Shown here: positions 53,561 through 62,552 of the stretch, piece after piece | Position numbering within the stretch: position 1 is the stretch's first letter | How the letters are laid out: each line of letters starts with the position of its first letter | Assembly: GCA_015234465.1 (NCBI GenBank) | Contig: JADGNA010000008.1 | Coordinates: 620,001 to 684,000, forward strand | Length of the DNA stretch: 64,000 nt | From: Salinibacterium sp. | Lineage (GTDB): Bacteria; Actinomycetota; Actinomycetes; Actinomycetales; Microbacteriaceae | Direction: 5' to 3' | Position numbers and translations under genes: made by a program | Notes under the pieces: model-generated | Told to the model about the DNA's origin: nothing | Databases searched by the model: none | What the model saw: only the letters and a program-made list of their open reading frames with translations

Positions 53561-53596
53561 GCAGGCCGCCGACGTGTTCGGGCGTCGGCGGCCTGC
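53561..53596 (-). terminator. Intercistronic hairpin between malE and malF
   Basis: The perfect 14-bp stem gcaggccgccgacg / cgtcggcggcctgc has an 8-base loop, 12 bp after the malE stop. With no T-run, it is more likely a partial terminator or 3'-end protector that raises binding-protein output over permease output. Confidence 0.75.
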
Positions 53597-53608
53597 ACAG
53601 GGTACGGA

Positions 53609-54811
53609 CTAACCGGCGATTGCCGCCTCGACGTCCGCGGCAAGCTTCTGCCAGGTTGCGACGGGGTCTTCACCGTTCAGGATTGCTCCCTCGGCGATGC
53701 CCCAGAACTCCCACACGGCGCCCATCGCGGGGGCGGCGGGCATGGGCACGGCGTCAGCGCCGACCTCGCGGAAGCCGGCAACGATCTCGTCGGATGCCGC
53801 GTAGTCAGCCGACTCCTTCAGTGCGGGCAGCACCTTGCCGGAGTCGAAGAGCGCGTTCTGCACCTCAACCGTGCCGAGGTAGTTGACGAGGAAGTCGTTC
53901 GCGGCGACCTTGTTCTTGCTCTGCTCGTTGAGCAGGAAGCCCTTCACGCCGGCGAACGGCTGGGCCGCCTCGGTGCCGGGGGTCGGGATGGGGTCAACGG
54001 CGACGTCGATGCCAGCGTCGACGGCGACGCCGACGTTCCAGGGGCCGGTCAGCCAGAAGGCGGCGTCTCCGCTGAGGAAGCGCTCCTTGGCGATGTCACC
54101 CGTGAGCTCGGTGTCGATGACACCGGCGGCACCCTGCGCTGCGAGCCACTGGGCGAAGGCGAGGCCGCCCTCGTTGCCGAGCTGCAGGTCAGTCGTGTCG
54201 TAGCCGTTCTCGTCGCTGCCGAAGACGGGCGCACCGAACGCCGTCTGGAACGGGTACAGGTGGTACGGGTTCGCGAGGCCACTGCCGTCGGACTCGACGA
54301 CGAAGGTGCCCGCGGCGAGCATCTCGTCGAAGGTCGCCTTGGCCTCGGGCACGAGCTCCGTGTTGCGGAGCACTGCGATGTTCTCGACGCCGTAGGGCAG
54401 GAGGTACTGCTGGCCCTCATACGTGGCGGCCTCGTAGGCCACCTCGAGGAACTCATCCTGCTTGTCGGCCAGCTCGATCGGCGCGACGACACCGTTGGTG
54501 ACGAGCTCACCCAGCCAGTCGTGGGCACCCATGACGATGTCGGGGCCCTTGCCCGTCGGGGCCTGCTGCGTGAAGTCGTCCTTGATCTCGGCGTTGGCCT
54601 TTGAGACCAGGTCGACCTTGATGTCGGTCTTGTCCTCGTATGCCTTGGCCACATCCTTGAGGGCGTCGACGCGCTCGGCGTCGACCCAGACCGTCAGGGT
54701 CGTGGTCTCAGCGTCGTCTGCGCCGCCGTCTGCGCTCGAGCATCCGACGAGTGCCAGCACGGCGGTGGTCGCGATTGCGCCGGCCGCCATGAGGCTGCGT
54801 GATTTCACCAT
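53609..54811 (-). CDS. Maltose/maltodextrin-type solute-binding lipoprotein
   Basis: This 400-residue substrate-binding protein has a lipoprotein signal peptide ending LALVGC (residue 24). The mature region follows the MalE pattern: LTVWVDAERVDALKDVAKAYEDKTDIKVDLV, GKGPDIVMGAHDWLGEL, LLPYGVENIAVLRNTEL and FLSGDAAFWLTGPWN. I chose the ATG at 54811, with an aaaggtg site upstream. It is divergent from the alpha-glucosidase gene across a 212-bp region holding two LacI-type operators, so import and breakdown are probably co-controlled. Confidence 0.93.
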   Translation of the reverse strand: MVKSRSLMAAGAIATTAVLALVGCSSADGGADDAETTTLTVWVDAERVDALKDVAKAYEDKTDIKVDLVSKANAEIKDDFTQQAPTGKGPDIVMGAHDWLGELVTNGVVAPIELADKQDEFLEVAYEAATYEGQQYLLPYGVENIAVLRNTELVPEAKATFDEMLAAGTFVVESDGSGLANPYHLYPFQTAFGAPVFGSDENGYDTTDLQLGNEGGLAFAQWLAAQGAAGVIDTELTGDIAKERFLSGDAAFWLTGPWNVGVAVDAGIDVAVDPIPTPGTEAAQPFAGVKGFLLNEQSKNKVAANDFLVNYLGTVEVQNALFDSGKVLPALKESADYAASDEIVAGFREVGADAVPMPAAPAMGAVWEFWGIAEGAILNGEDPVATWQKLAADVEAAIAG

Positions 54812-54902
54812 CGTTGGTGTCACCTTTCTTGTGGGTAACCCCGACGCGGCGGTATTGACCGCCGGGCTGCGTGTTGTGGGGTCGCGAATGGATTGCAGGG
54901 TT

Positions 54903-54916
54903 TGCAAGCGCTTACA
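54903..54916. promoter_or_regulatory. LacI-family operator, malE side
   Basis: The palindrome tgcaagcgcttaca has core aagcgctt, the central CG palindrome of LacI/MalR-type sites. It lies upstream of the malE start in the divergent intergenic region. A second copy is at 54980-54993. Confidence 0.75.
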
Positions 54917-54979
54917 TTCTGACCCATGAGAACGGGAACGCAAACCTCAGCAGTCCAATAGTTATCTGCTCATTTGCGG

Positions 54980-54993
54980 CGCAAGCGCTTACG
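54980..54993. promoter_or_regulatory. LacI-family operator, alpha-glucosidase side
   Basis: cgcaagcgcttacg shares the core caagcgctta with the site at 54903 and lies 30 bp before the alpha-glucosidase start. The centres are 77 bp apart, which would allow looping by one regulator. The regulator gene is not in the window. Confidence 0.75.
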
Positions 54994-55023
54994 ACATTGA
55001 GCCTCCTCGGTTAGGGTGTCGCC

Positions 55024-56721
55024 ATGGCCACCGAGATCACCACCACCACTGGCACGCACGGAACACCCGGCAGCGAGTGGTGGCGCAGCGCAGTCATTTA
55101 CCAGATCTACCCCCGCTCCTTCGCGGATGCCTCGGGCGACGGCATCGGCGACCTGCCGGGCATCACCAGCCGCATCGAGTCACTCGCCGAACTCGGCATC
55201 GACGCCATCTGGCTCTCCCCCTTCTTCACCTCGCCGCAGAACGACGCGGGCTACGACGTCGCCGACTACTGCGACGTCGACCCCATCTTCGGCACCCTGG
55301 ACGACTTCGACCGGATGCTCGAAGAGGCGCACTCGCGAGGCATCCGCGTCATCGTCGACCTCGTGCCCAACCATTCCTCCGACCAGCACCGCTGGTTCCA
55401 GGAGGCACTCGCCGCCGGGCCCGGTTCCGAGGAGCGGGCGCGCTACATCTTCCGCGAGGGCACGGGCGAGAACGGCGACCTGCCGCCCAACAACTGGGAG
55501 TCGGTCTTCGGTGGCCCCGCCTGGACCCGCATCACCGAGGCAGACGGCACGCCCGGCCAGTGGTATCTCCACCTCTTCGACTCCAGCCAGCCCGACTTCG
55601 ACTGGAACAACCGCTGGGTGCACGAGCAGTTCCTCGACATCCTGCGCTTCTGGCTCGACCGTGGCGTCGACGGCTTCCGCGTGGATGTCGCCCACGGCCT
55701 CGTGAAGGAAGACGGCCTGCCCGACTGGACCCCGCCCGCCGAGAGCAACAGCATGGGCGGCGGCATCGAGGACAACGCCACGGAGGTGGAACTCTCGCCC
55801 TACTGGGCACAGGAGGGCGTGCACGAGATCTACCGCGAATGGCGCGACCTGCTCGACAGCTATGACGGCGAGCGTGTGCTGTGCGCCGAGGCGTGGGTCG
55901 ACCCGCTCCACAAGCTCGCCAAGTGGGTGCGCTCCGACGAGATGCACCAGGCCTTCAACTTCGGCTACCTCGAGACGAAGTGGGACGCATCCGCCCTCCG
56001 CACCGTTATCGACGACTCCTTCGAGGCGTTCCACGGCGTCGGGGCGCCCAGCACGTGGGTGCTCAGCAACCACGACGTCGTGCGCCACGCGAGCCGCCTC
56101 GCCGTCACGGCCGACAACCCCCAGGGCGATGGCCTCGGCCCCAAGTCGAAGGGCCTGCCCGACCCCGTCGTCGGCCTGCGCCGCGCCCGCGCCGCCACCG
56201 CGCTCATGCTCGCGCTCCCGGGCAGCGCCTACATCTACCAGGGCGAGGAGCTCGGCCTGCCCGAGGTCATCGACCTGCCCGACGAGGCCCGCCAAGACCC
56301 GACCTGGCACCGCACCAACGGCGAGCGCTACGGACGAGACGGATGCCGCGTGCCCATCCCCTGGGAGGCAGACGCCCCCGCCGCGGGCTTCAACACGACG
56401 GGCGAGAGCTGGCTGCCGCAGCCGTCCGGCTGGGGTGCCTTCGCGCGGGACCAGCAGCGCGGCGTCGAGGGTTCCACGCTCGAGTTCTACCGGCGCGCAC
56501 TCGCGCTGCGCAAGGAGCACAACGTGGGGCTCGGCTCATTCACGTGGCTGCAGCGCGACGAGCCGGAGGTGCTGGCATTCCGCACCGAGGGCCTCACGGT
56601 CGTGGCGAACACGGGCACGACGCCCGTGCCGCTGGCGGAAGGCGCGAAGGTGCTGCTGGCATCCGCCGACCTCGATGGCGACACCCTGCCGGGAGACACG
56701 ACGGTTTGGCTCGCAAGCTGA
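55024..56721 (+). CDS. GH13 alpha-glucosidase / oligo-1,6-glucosidase type
   Basis: This 565-residue intracellular glycoside hydrolase has the catalytic triad in place: nucleophile Asp221 (GFRVDVAHG), acid/base Glu289 (LCAEAWV) and Asp351 (LSNHDVVRH). N-terminal markers are YQIYPRSFADASGDGIGDLPGI and DLVPNHSSDQH. The calcium and QPDLNW-type segment reads QPDFDWNN. It would release glucose from maltose or short maltodextrins brought in by the divergent importer. The specificity (alpha-1,4 or alpha-1,6) is not settled by these motifs. Confidence 0.93.
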   Translation: MATEITTTTGTHGTPGSEWWRSAVIYQIYPRSFADASGDGIGDLPGITSRIESLAELGIDAIWLSPFFTSPQNDAGYDVADYCDVDPIFGTLDDFDRMLEEAHSRGIRVIVDLVPNHSSDQHRWFQEALAAGPGSEERARYIFREGTGENGDLPPNNWESVFGGPAWTRITEADGTPGQWYLHLFDSSQPDFDWNNRWVHEQFLDILRFWLDRGVDGFRVDVAHGLVKEDGLPDWTPPAESNSMGGGIEDNATEVELSPYWAQEGVHEIYREWRDLLDSYDGERVLCAEAWVDPLHKLAKWVRSDEMHQAFNFGYLETKWDASALRTVIDDSFEAFHGVGAPSTWVLSNHDVVRHASRLAVTADNPQGDGLGPKSKGLPDPVVGLRRARAATALMLALPGSAYIYQGEELGLPEVIDLPDEARQDPTWHRTNGERYGRDGCRVPIPWEADAPAAGFNTTGESWLPQPSGWGAFARDQQRGVEGSTLEFYRRALALRKEHNVGLGSFTWLQRDEPEVLAFRTEGLTVVANTGTTPVPLAEGAKVLLASADLDGDTLPGDTTVWLAS

Positions 56722-56734
56722 AGGTGCCAGCGAC

Positions 56735-56793
56735 GTGAGATTCGACTAGTGCACGTTCAGCTGCCCGCTGAAGGTGCACAAGTCGGATCTCAC
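56735..56793. repeat. 59-bp imperfect palindrome between glucosidase and M23 gene
   Basis: Left-arm blocks gtgagat, cgact, gtgcac and ttcagc pair with gctgaa, gtgcac, agtcg and atctcac. Only two mismatches and one wobble interrupt a stem of about 27 bp, with a 5-base loop. It lies between the convergent alpha-glucosidase and M23 genes, so it can end both transcripts. Its length and regularity exceed an ordinary terminator. Confidence 0.8.
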
Positions 56794-56813
56794 ACGCGAC
56801 GCAACTTGCGCGG

Positions 56814-57734
56814 TTAGTTCGCGTTGGCCTTGAGCCAGGCGAAGGGGTCGATCGGCGTGCCGTCGGCGTGGATCTCGAGGTGGAGGTGCGCGCCCGTCGA
56901 GGCGCCCGTGCTGCCGACCGCGCCGACAACCGTGCCGACTGCGACCGGCTGACCCGCCGCCACCTGGATCGAACCCCAGGCGAGGTGGGCGTAGATGCTC
57001 TGGATGCGCTGGCCGTTGACGACGTGGTCGATGATCACGTGGTTGCCGAGGCCGCCGCTGTCGAGCTTGACGGCGCTGACCACACCCTCGGTGATCGACT
57101 GCACGGGAACACCAGCGCCCGGCGTGAAGTCGACGCCGAGGTGGTAGGTCGAGCAGTAGGAGCACGCAGCCCGGGGGCCGAAGCCGTAGGAGATGGGGGC
57201 CGGGTGCACGAAGGGCCACTGGATGCTTCCAGCCGGGTTGTTCGTGTAGCTGAAGTTCGCGGAGGTCGCGGGCCGCTGCGCAACGAAACGCACGGGCGGC
57301 ACGTAGGCCTTGGCCGTGTAGCTGTCACGGACGAGGTCGGTCGCCGCAGCATCCGCCGCCGCCGCGACGAGGCCGAGCGACTGCACGTCGTTCTCGGCGA
57401 CCTCAGTGGAGCTGAGCGACGACGCCTCGGCCTGGGGCGCAAGGCTCGTGCCGGAGATCGAGGTGGAGACGAGCATGGCGGCGACACCGAACATCGCGCC
57501 CATGCTCATGAGGGTGTGCATGGCATTGCGACCGCGAGACGGACCGGCCGAAGCATCCCGACCCTTCGGCCGCAGGCCCGCACGACCTCTCGTGGCGGCA
57601 ACGGGTGCGACGGTCGCGACCGGCTCGCGTGCCGCCCGAATCGCGGGGGCCACCGACCTGCGCTGCGAACGACGCTCCTGCTCACGCGCCTCGCGACGAC
57701 TCGACGGCACGTGGCCGTCTTCGGTTCGGGTCAT
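56814..57734 (-). CDS. M23 family metallopeptidase (copy 1)
   Basis: This 306-residue cell-wall hydrolase has a basic N-terminus and one transmembrane or signal helix (about 72-95). A variable middle is followed by the LytM domain with zinc ligands in YHLGVDF (His, Asp) and the HLH of GAHLHLEI. I chose the ATG at 57734 (MTRTEDGHVPSSRRE). It is a close paralog of the gene at 57933; both end KANAN. Likely substrate: peptide cross-links of peptidoglycan. Confidence 0.9.
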   Translation of the reverse strand: MTRTEDGHVPSSRREAREQERRSQRRSVAPAIRAAREPVATVAPVAATRGRAGLRPKGRDASAGPSRGRNAMHTLMSMGAMFGVAAMLVSTSISGTSLAPQAEASSLSSTEVAENDVQSLGLVAAAADAAATDLVRDSYTAKAYVPPVRFVAQRPATSANFSYTNNPAGSIQWPFVHPAPISYGFGPRAACSYCSTYHLGVDFTPGAGVPVQSITEGVVSAVKLDSGGLGNHVIIDHVVNGQRIQSIYAHLAWGSIQVAAGQPVAVGTVVGAVGSTGASTGAHLHLEIHADGTPIDPFAWLKANAN

Positions 57735-57855
57735 GAAAGGTGTTCTCCTACGCGCAGTGCATCGGGATTTCTCACTGCTGTACTGAACGCCCCGGGTAAC
57801 GCGGGCGCTTTGTAACGGATTCATAAACCCTAACGCACGCCGGATATCAAGCGGA

Positions 57856-57871
57856 ACCCCCTTCTGGGGGT
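57856..57871 (-). terminator. Hairpin between the M23 genes
   Basis: accccc-ttct-gggggt: a 6-bp GC stem with a 4-base loop, 61 bp downstream of the second M23 gene on the minus strand. It is a probable terminator, so the two paralogs may be expressed separately. Confidence 0.6.
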
Positions 57872-57932
57872 GTTTCGTTACCAGCGGTTCAGCGCGCGTT
57901 CATGCAATGCGCGCCAGCCGGCGTGTCGAAGG

Positions 57933-58883
57933 TCAGTTGGCGTTGGCCTTGAGCCAGACGTAGGGGTCGACCGGGGTGCCGTCGAGGTGCACCTCGAAGT
58001 GCAGGTGCGCACCCGTCGAGGTGCCCGTGTTGCCGACCGCGCCGACCACCGTGCCGACCGTGACCTGCTGGCCGGTGGCGACCTGGATGGAGCCCCACTG
58101 CATGTGCGCGTACACGGTGGTCACGCGCTGGCCGTTGATGACGTGGTCGATGATCACGTGGTTGCCGAGGCCGCCACTGTGAAGGTTGACCGCGCTGACG
58201 ACGCCATCGGCCATCGCCTGGATGGGAACACCCGAGCCGGGCGTGAAGTCGATGCCGAGGTGGTAGCTGGAGCAGTAGGAGCAGACGTTGCGGGGCCCGA
58301 ATCCGGAGCTGATCGGCACCGAGCCGACGAACGGCCACTGGATCGAGCCGTTCGGGTTGTTGCTGTACGAGAAGTTCGGGTTGCCGCGGAGGGCCGCGAT
58401 CTGCTGCTGGAACGACTTGGCCTCGTAGCTGTCGCGCGTCACCGTCTCGGTTTTCTCCGCGGCGACCGCCGCCTCGACGTTGACCATGACGTCCTGCGCC
58501 GGCACGGCGGCCAGGGCGGCAGCCGACTGCGGGTTCTCGACGGCACTCGCGGCCGTGGCGAGGTCGTCAGCGGTGTAGAACGCGGTGGCCGGCACCGAGG
58601 TCGACACCAGGAGGGCGAAGACACCGGTCATGGCGCCGAGGCTCGCGAGCTGCCCGATGATGGTGCGCTTGCTGCGCTTCGCCCGGGGCTGCGACGCGGG
58701 GCGCTTGGCGACGGAACGCGTGCCGAGCTTGCGACCCGTGCTGGCGGGCTTCACGACGTCAGAAGCATCGGATGCCACGCGCTCAACCCGGCGGGAGCCG
58801 TGACGTGTCGCGCGGCCCTGCTGCGCCTGCTCGGCGGCACGGCGCTCGCGGCGCGACGTGAATTCCCCCTGGGCCCCCGACAT
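57933..58883 (-). CDS. M23 family metallopeptidase (copy 2)
   Basis: This 316-residue paralog of the gene at 56814 has a transmembrane or signal helix (IIGQLASLGAMTGVFALLVSTSVPATAF), a middle linker, and a LytM domain with YHLGIDF and GAHLHFEV zinc motifs. I chose the ATG at 58883 (MSGAQGEFTSRRERR); a 16-bp palindrome (58888-58903) covers the ribosome site just upstream. The frame extends a further 51 codons without similarity. It likely cleaves peptidoglycan peptides during growth or division. Confidence 0.88.
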   Translation of the reverse strand: MSGAQGEFTSRRERRAAEQAQQGRATRHGSRRVERVASDASDVVKPASTGRKLGTRSVAKRPASQPRAKRSKRTIIGQLASLGAMTGVFALLVSTSVPATAFYTADDLATAASAVENPQSAAALAAVPAQDVMVNVEAAVAAEKTETVTRDSYEAKSFQQQIAALRGNPNFSYSNNPNGSIQWPFVGSVPISSGFGPRNVCSYCSSYHLGIDFTPGSGVPIQAMADGVVSAVNLHSGGLGNHVIIDHVINGQRVTTVYAHMQWGSIQVATGQQVTVGTVVGAVGNTGTSTGAHLHFEVHLDGTPVDPYVWLKANAN

Positions 58884-58887
58884 CGAC

Positions 58888-58903
58888 GCGCCCTCGAGGG
58901 CGC
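58888..58903. promoter_or_regulatory. Palindrome over the ribosome site of M23 copy 2
   Basis: The perfect palindrome gcgccctcgagggcgc lies 5-20 bases before the ATG at 58883 (minus strand) and includes its only purine-rich site. It could hide the site in an RNA hairpin or bind a dimeric repressor. Confidence 0.4.
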
Positions 58904-59095
58904 TCTCGTTGCTCGCCCCCACTACGCGGATTCCGGCGTTTCTACAGCGCGGTTCGGCGTTCGGGACATGGCGCACAACTCCTACACAATTGACCAGCTC
59001 GGGTTCGGGTACGGCTGGTCCGATGACGTTTCTCACAAAGACATACGGGTGGTTACCTCGAAAGGCAACCCAACGAGGCTACCCCGGGGCCCCTC

Positions 59096-59908
59096 TTATT
59101 CCCAGTCGGAGGCCGAGATTAACAGGGTCCTCTCAAGGAACTCGGCGAGCGGAGCATCCGCCGCCAGGGTGAAGGTGGCAGAAGGGGGCGTTCCCTCCCA
59201 GCCCGTCACGCTGGCCCCTGCCTCGCGCGCGACGAGCGCCCCCGCTGCGTGGTCCCAGGGCTGCAGGCCGACCTCGAAATAGGCGTCGAGGCGGCCGCAG
59301 GCGACGGCGCACAGGTCGAGCGAGGCTGCACCGATGCGCCGGATGTCGCGCACCTGCGACAGCAGCCCGACGAGTGCCTTCGCCTGCGCGACGCGCACCT
59401 GCGGGCGGTAGCCGAAACCCGTGCCGATGAGGGCACGCTCGGGTGGGACATCCGTCGTCGCCCGGATCGGACGGCCGTCGAGGGTCGCGCCGCCGCCCGC
59501 CGTCGCGGCGAACAGCTCACCCGACTCGGGGTTGAACACGACACCGGCGAGTGCCCGCCACGTGAGCGGATCGGGCTCGCCCTCCACGACCGCGATGCTT
59601 ACGGCGTACTGCGGGATGCCGTAGAGATAGTTGACCGTGCCGTCGATCGGGTCGACGACCCAGGTGAGCCCGCTCGAGCCGACCTCCGCACCGCTCTCCT
59701 CGCCGAAGAAGCCATCCTCGGGGCGCTCCGCCTTGAGGCGGTCACGGATGAGCGCCTCGACCTCCCGGTCGGCGTGCGTGACGATGTCGACCGCGGTCGA
59801 CTTGCTCGCGGCAACGCTCACGCCCTCCACCCGGCGCCTGTGGGCGAGCGCTCCCGCCTCGCGCGCGAGGTCGGAGGCGAACGACAAGAGCTGTGCGGCA
59901 TCAGTCAT
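59096..59908 (-). CDS. Inositol monophosphatase family protein
   Basis: This 270-residue magnesium-dependent phosphatase of the IMPase fold has metal-site motifs EEDGFFGEES-like (PEDGFFGEESGAEVG), WVVDPIDGTVNYLYG, and the C-terminal WDHAAGALVAREAGASVTGWEG. Substrate could be inositol-1-phosphate, histidinol phosphate or a related sugar phosphate; the sequence does not decide. It is the last gene before the divergent lipoprotein-efflux operon. Confidence 0.92.
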   Translation of the reverse strand: MTDAAQLLSFASDLAREAGALAHRRRVEGVSVAASKSTAVDIVTHADREVEALIRDRLKAERPEDGFFGEESGAEVGSSGLTWVVDPIDGTVNYLYGIPQYAVSIAVVEGEPDPLTWRALAGVVFNPESGELFAATAGGGATLDGRPIRATTDVPPERALIGTGFGYRPQVRVAQAKALVGLLSQVRDIRRIGAASLDLCAVACGRLDAYFEVGLQPWDHAAGALVAREAGASVTGWEGTPPSATFTLAADAPLAEFLERTLLISASDWE

Positions 59909-60054
59909 TGGGCCACTCTTTCACGCTCACTTCCGTCGCACCTGAGATACATCGCAGGCACCCTCCATGTCATCCTCCGGGCCGACTCGCACGCCGGATA
60001 GCGCTGGAAGGCTTGGGCGAGCCAGACCGGCACGTACCCCTGAGGAGCCCCCGA

Positions 60055-61020
60055 ATGAGAAGACTTCCGACCATCACCGCCGCCGCGGCAGTCGCCCTGG
60101 CCTGCGTCCTGACGGGCTGCTCGACGGGCGGAGCGGGAGGCGGCGAACTCTCCATCGACGACTCACCCCTGAACCAGTACTTCTCGGCGGGATACAACTC
60201 TGAAGGTTCGGCAGAGGACCGCAAGCGCATGGAGGAACGGGAGAAGAAGCGCGAAGAACTCATCGCGAGCTGCATGGCAGATGAGGGCTTCGAGTACACC
60301 CCCGAACTCGCGAGCTTCGAGCCCGCCGACTCCGACGAGGACGAGATCGACCCCATGTCACGTGAGTACGCCGAGGTGTACGGCTACGGCGTCGTGACGA
60401 ACCCGTGGTCGAGCGAGGCCGAGGAGCCGGAGGAGGTCAACGAGAACCAGCTCTACATCGACTCGCTCTCCGAATCAGAAGCGACCGCCTACTACGAGGC
60501 GCTCTACGGCGCGGAAGACGACAACGTCGACGAATACCGCTGGCAGGACGCCGGATGCCTCGGCTCCGCCCAGCACGAACTGTCGGGCGAAGACCCTTGG
60601 GAGTCCGAGCAGTTCGCGGGACTGCGCGACAAGTTGCAGGGGCTCTACGCGGAACTCGAGCGCTCACCTGAACTCGCCACCCTCGACCGCGAGTGGGCGA
60701 ACTGCATGCAGGAGGCCGGCGAGCCCGGCTTCGACACGCAGATGTCGGCCGCGAACTCGATCTACGACGAGATCAACCGCATCTATGAGGCCTCCGCAGA
60801 GTCCGACCCTGAGGGCCTCGGCGACCCGAACGAGAGCGCCGAGATGAAGGCGCTCGGCGAACGGGAGATCGAGCTCGCGCTCGCCGACTACGACTGCCGC
60901 GAGGAGACCTCGTACATGGAGGAGGCGCTGAAGCTCCAGTTCGACCTGGAGGCGCAGTTCGTCGACGCGAACAAGGCCGACCTCGAGGCCTTCAAGACCG
61001 CACTCGAGCAGGTCAAGTAG
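60055..61020 (+). CDS. Putative acidic lipoprotein of the efflux operon
   Basis: This 321-residue protein is preceded by a gaggag site. The lipoprotein signal ends CVLTGCS (lipobox LTGC). The mature part is highly acidic and helical, with four further Cys (ASCMADEGFEY, AGCLGSA, WANCMQEAGE, YDCREE) that could form two disulfides. It lies 2 bp upstream of the membrane fusion protein gene, so it probably belongs to the MacAB-like efflux unit. No named family is recognised. Confidence 0.75.
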   Translation: MRRLPTITAAAAVALACVLTGCSTGGAGGGELSIDDSPLNQYFSAGYNSEGSAEDRKRMEEREKKREELIASCMADEGFEYTPELASFEPADSDEDEIDPMSREYAEVYGYGVVTNPWSSEAEEPEEVNENQLYIDSLSESEATAYYEALYGAEDDNVDEYRWQDAGCLGSAQHELSGEDPWESEQFAGLRDKLQGLYAELERSPELATLDREWANCMQEAGEPGFDTQMSAANSIYDEINRIYEASAESDPEGLGDPNESAEMKALGEREIELALADYDCREETSYMEEALKLQFDLEAQFVDANKADLEAFKTALEQVK

Positions 61021-61022
61021 GC

Positions 61023-62552
61023 ATGGAGGAGCGCACGGAGTTGCTTGAGGTCGCGGGGGACGAGCATCCGTCGTCCGATGCATCCCGCGTCACCGGATGG
61101 GGGCGCGTGCTGCGCGGCAACCGCGTGCTGTGGGTCGTCGCGGCGAGCGCCGTCATCGCCCTCGCCGCTGGCCTGCTGATCGGGCGCTTCATCGCTCCCG
61201 CTGAGGCGGGCGAGGCGCCCGAGCCGGGACTCGTGACGGTGCCCGTCGAGTTCGGTCCGCTCAGCAACGACGTGACCCTGCGGGCGGATGTCGGTTACGC
61301 CGATGCGGTGGACGTGACGGTCGACACCGCCTCGCTCGACGGCGCGGCCATCGTCACGGGCCAGGTGCCCGAGCAGGGGGCCGAGCTGGCCGCCCTCTCG
61401 GTCGCCCTCGAGGTCGCCGGCCGACCGATCATCGTGCTCCCGGGCGAGCTGCCCGCCTACCGCACGCTGCGGGTCGGCGTCTCCGGACCCGACGTGCTGC
61501 AGTTGAAGCAGGCGCTGACCGCGCTCGGCATCGGCGTCGGGGATGCCACCTCCCCCATGTTCGACCGCACGACCGCCGAGGGCGTCAGGCAGCTCTACGC
61601 CCAGGTCGGCTACCCCGCGCCGGCACCCGCGGAGGGCGCGACCGAGATGCTCCGCAGTGCCGAGGAAGCGCTCCGGAGCGCGCAGGGCGCCGTCGCGGCG
61701 GCGCAGCAGGGCCTCGCCGCGGCGGGAGCCGGCCCAAGCACGCTCGACGTCTGGCAGGCCGACGTCGCGGTGGCGGATGCCGAGCGGGCAGTCGAGGCAG
61801 CCCGCTCGAGTGGCGGGGACGTGCAGGGTGCCGAGTGGGCGCTCAAGACCGCCCAGCTCCAACGCGAACAGCTGTTCGCCGCGAGGGACACGAGCGCTGA
61901 GCAGTCCGAACTCGCATCCGCTCACGCGCAGGTGCAGGCGGCGACGGAGGCGCTCACGGAGGCCCAGGTCTCGGTGCTCCCCCACCTGCCCGCCGGCGAG
62001 GTCGCCTACCTGACCGAGCTGCCGCGCCGCGTCGACGCCGTGAATGTGGCCCGAGGCGCCGCCGTCCAGGGCCCGGTCATGACCGTGTCGGGCGCATCCG
62101 TGCGACTCACGGGCGCGGCAGCAGAGGCGGATGCCCGGCTCCTGAGCGTCGGAGGCGAAGCGTCATTCGAACTCCCCGACGGCACGGTCGTGGGCGCGAC
62201 GATCGCCGCGATCGAGGAGGCCAAGGGTGCGGCATCCCGTCGCACCGTCCTCCTCGACCCGGCCGAGCTCACGCCGGAACAGGTGGAGCAGATCAAGGGC
62301 AAGAACGTGCGCGTGCGGGTGCCCGTCGGTGCCACCGAGGGTGACGTGCTCTCCGTTCCGCTCGCCGCGCTCACCGCCGGCCCGGGCGGCGAGGAACGCG
62401 TCGAGATCGTCGAATCCGACCCCCGCGACGGCGAGGACGCGAAGACCCGCGTGGTGCTCGTCGAGACGGGGCTGGCCGCGCGTGGTGCCGTCGAGATCCG
62501 ACCCCTTGACGGGGAGATCGAGGAGGGCGAGCTCGTGGTGGTCGGACGATGA
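61023..62552 (+). CDS. Membrane fusion/adaptor protein with peptidoglycan-binding domain (MacA-like)
   Basis: This 509-residue protein has one N-terminal transmembrane helix (about 37-60), a peptidoglycan-binding 1 domain (about 144-200, LRVGVSGPDVLQLKQALTALG), a coiled-coil hairpin (about 210-310), and a beta-barrel C-terminus (VRVPVGATEGDVLSVPLAALT). This is the layout of MacA/HlyD-type adaptors in Gram-positive bacteria. It overlaps the ABC ATPase start (62549-62552) and should couple that exporter to the cell wall. Confidence 0.85.
   Translation: MEERTELLEVAGDEHPSSDASRVTGWGRVLRGNRVLWVVAASAVIALAAGLLIGRFIAPAEAGEAPEPGLVTVPVEFGPLSNDVTLRADVGYADAVDVTVDTASLDGAAIVTGQVPEQGAELAALSVALEVAGRPIIVLPGELPAYRTLRVGVSGPDVLQLKQALTALGIGVGDATSPMFDRTTAEGVRQLYAQVGYPAPAPAEGATEMLRSAEEALRSAQGAVAAAQQGLAAAGAGPSTLDVWQADVAVADAERAVEAARSSGGDVQGAEWALKTAQLQREQLFAARDTSAEQSELASAHAQVQAATEALTEAQVSVLPHLPAGEVAYLTELPRRVDAVNVARGAAVQGPVMTVSGASVRLTGAAAEADARLLSVGGEASFELPDGTVVGATIAAIEEAKGAASRRTVLLDPAELTPEQVEQIKGKNVRVRVPVGATEGDVLSVPLAALTAGPGGEERVEIVESDPRDGEDAKTRVVLVETGLAARGAVEIRPLDGEIEEGELVVVGR

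Noticed and set aside
58884-59095. Cyclic di-AMP (ydaO-type) riboswitch upstream of the second M23 peptidase
   Set aside because: Such switches do precede cell-wall hydrolase genes in actinobacteria, but I could not find the conserved GGGGGACCC-type and GUCAGCUAACC-type blocks. A covariance-model search would settle it.
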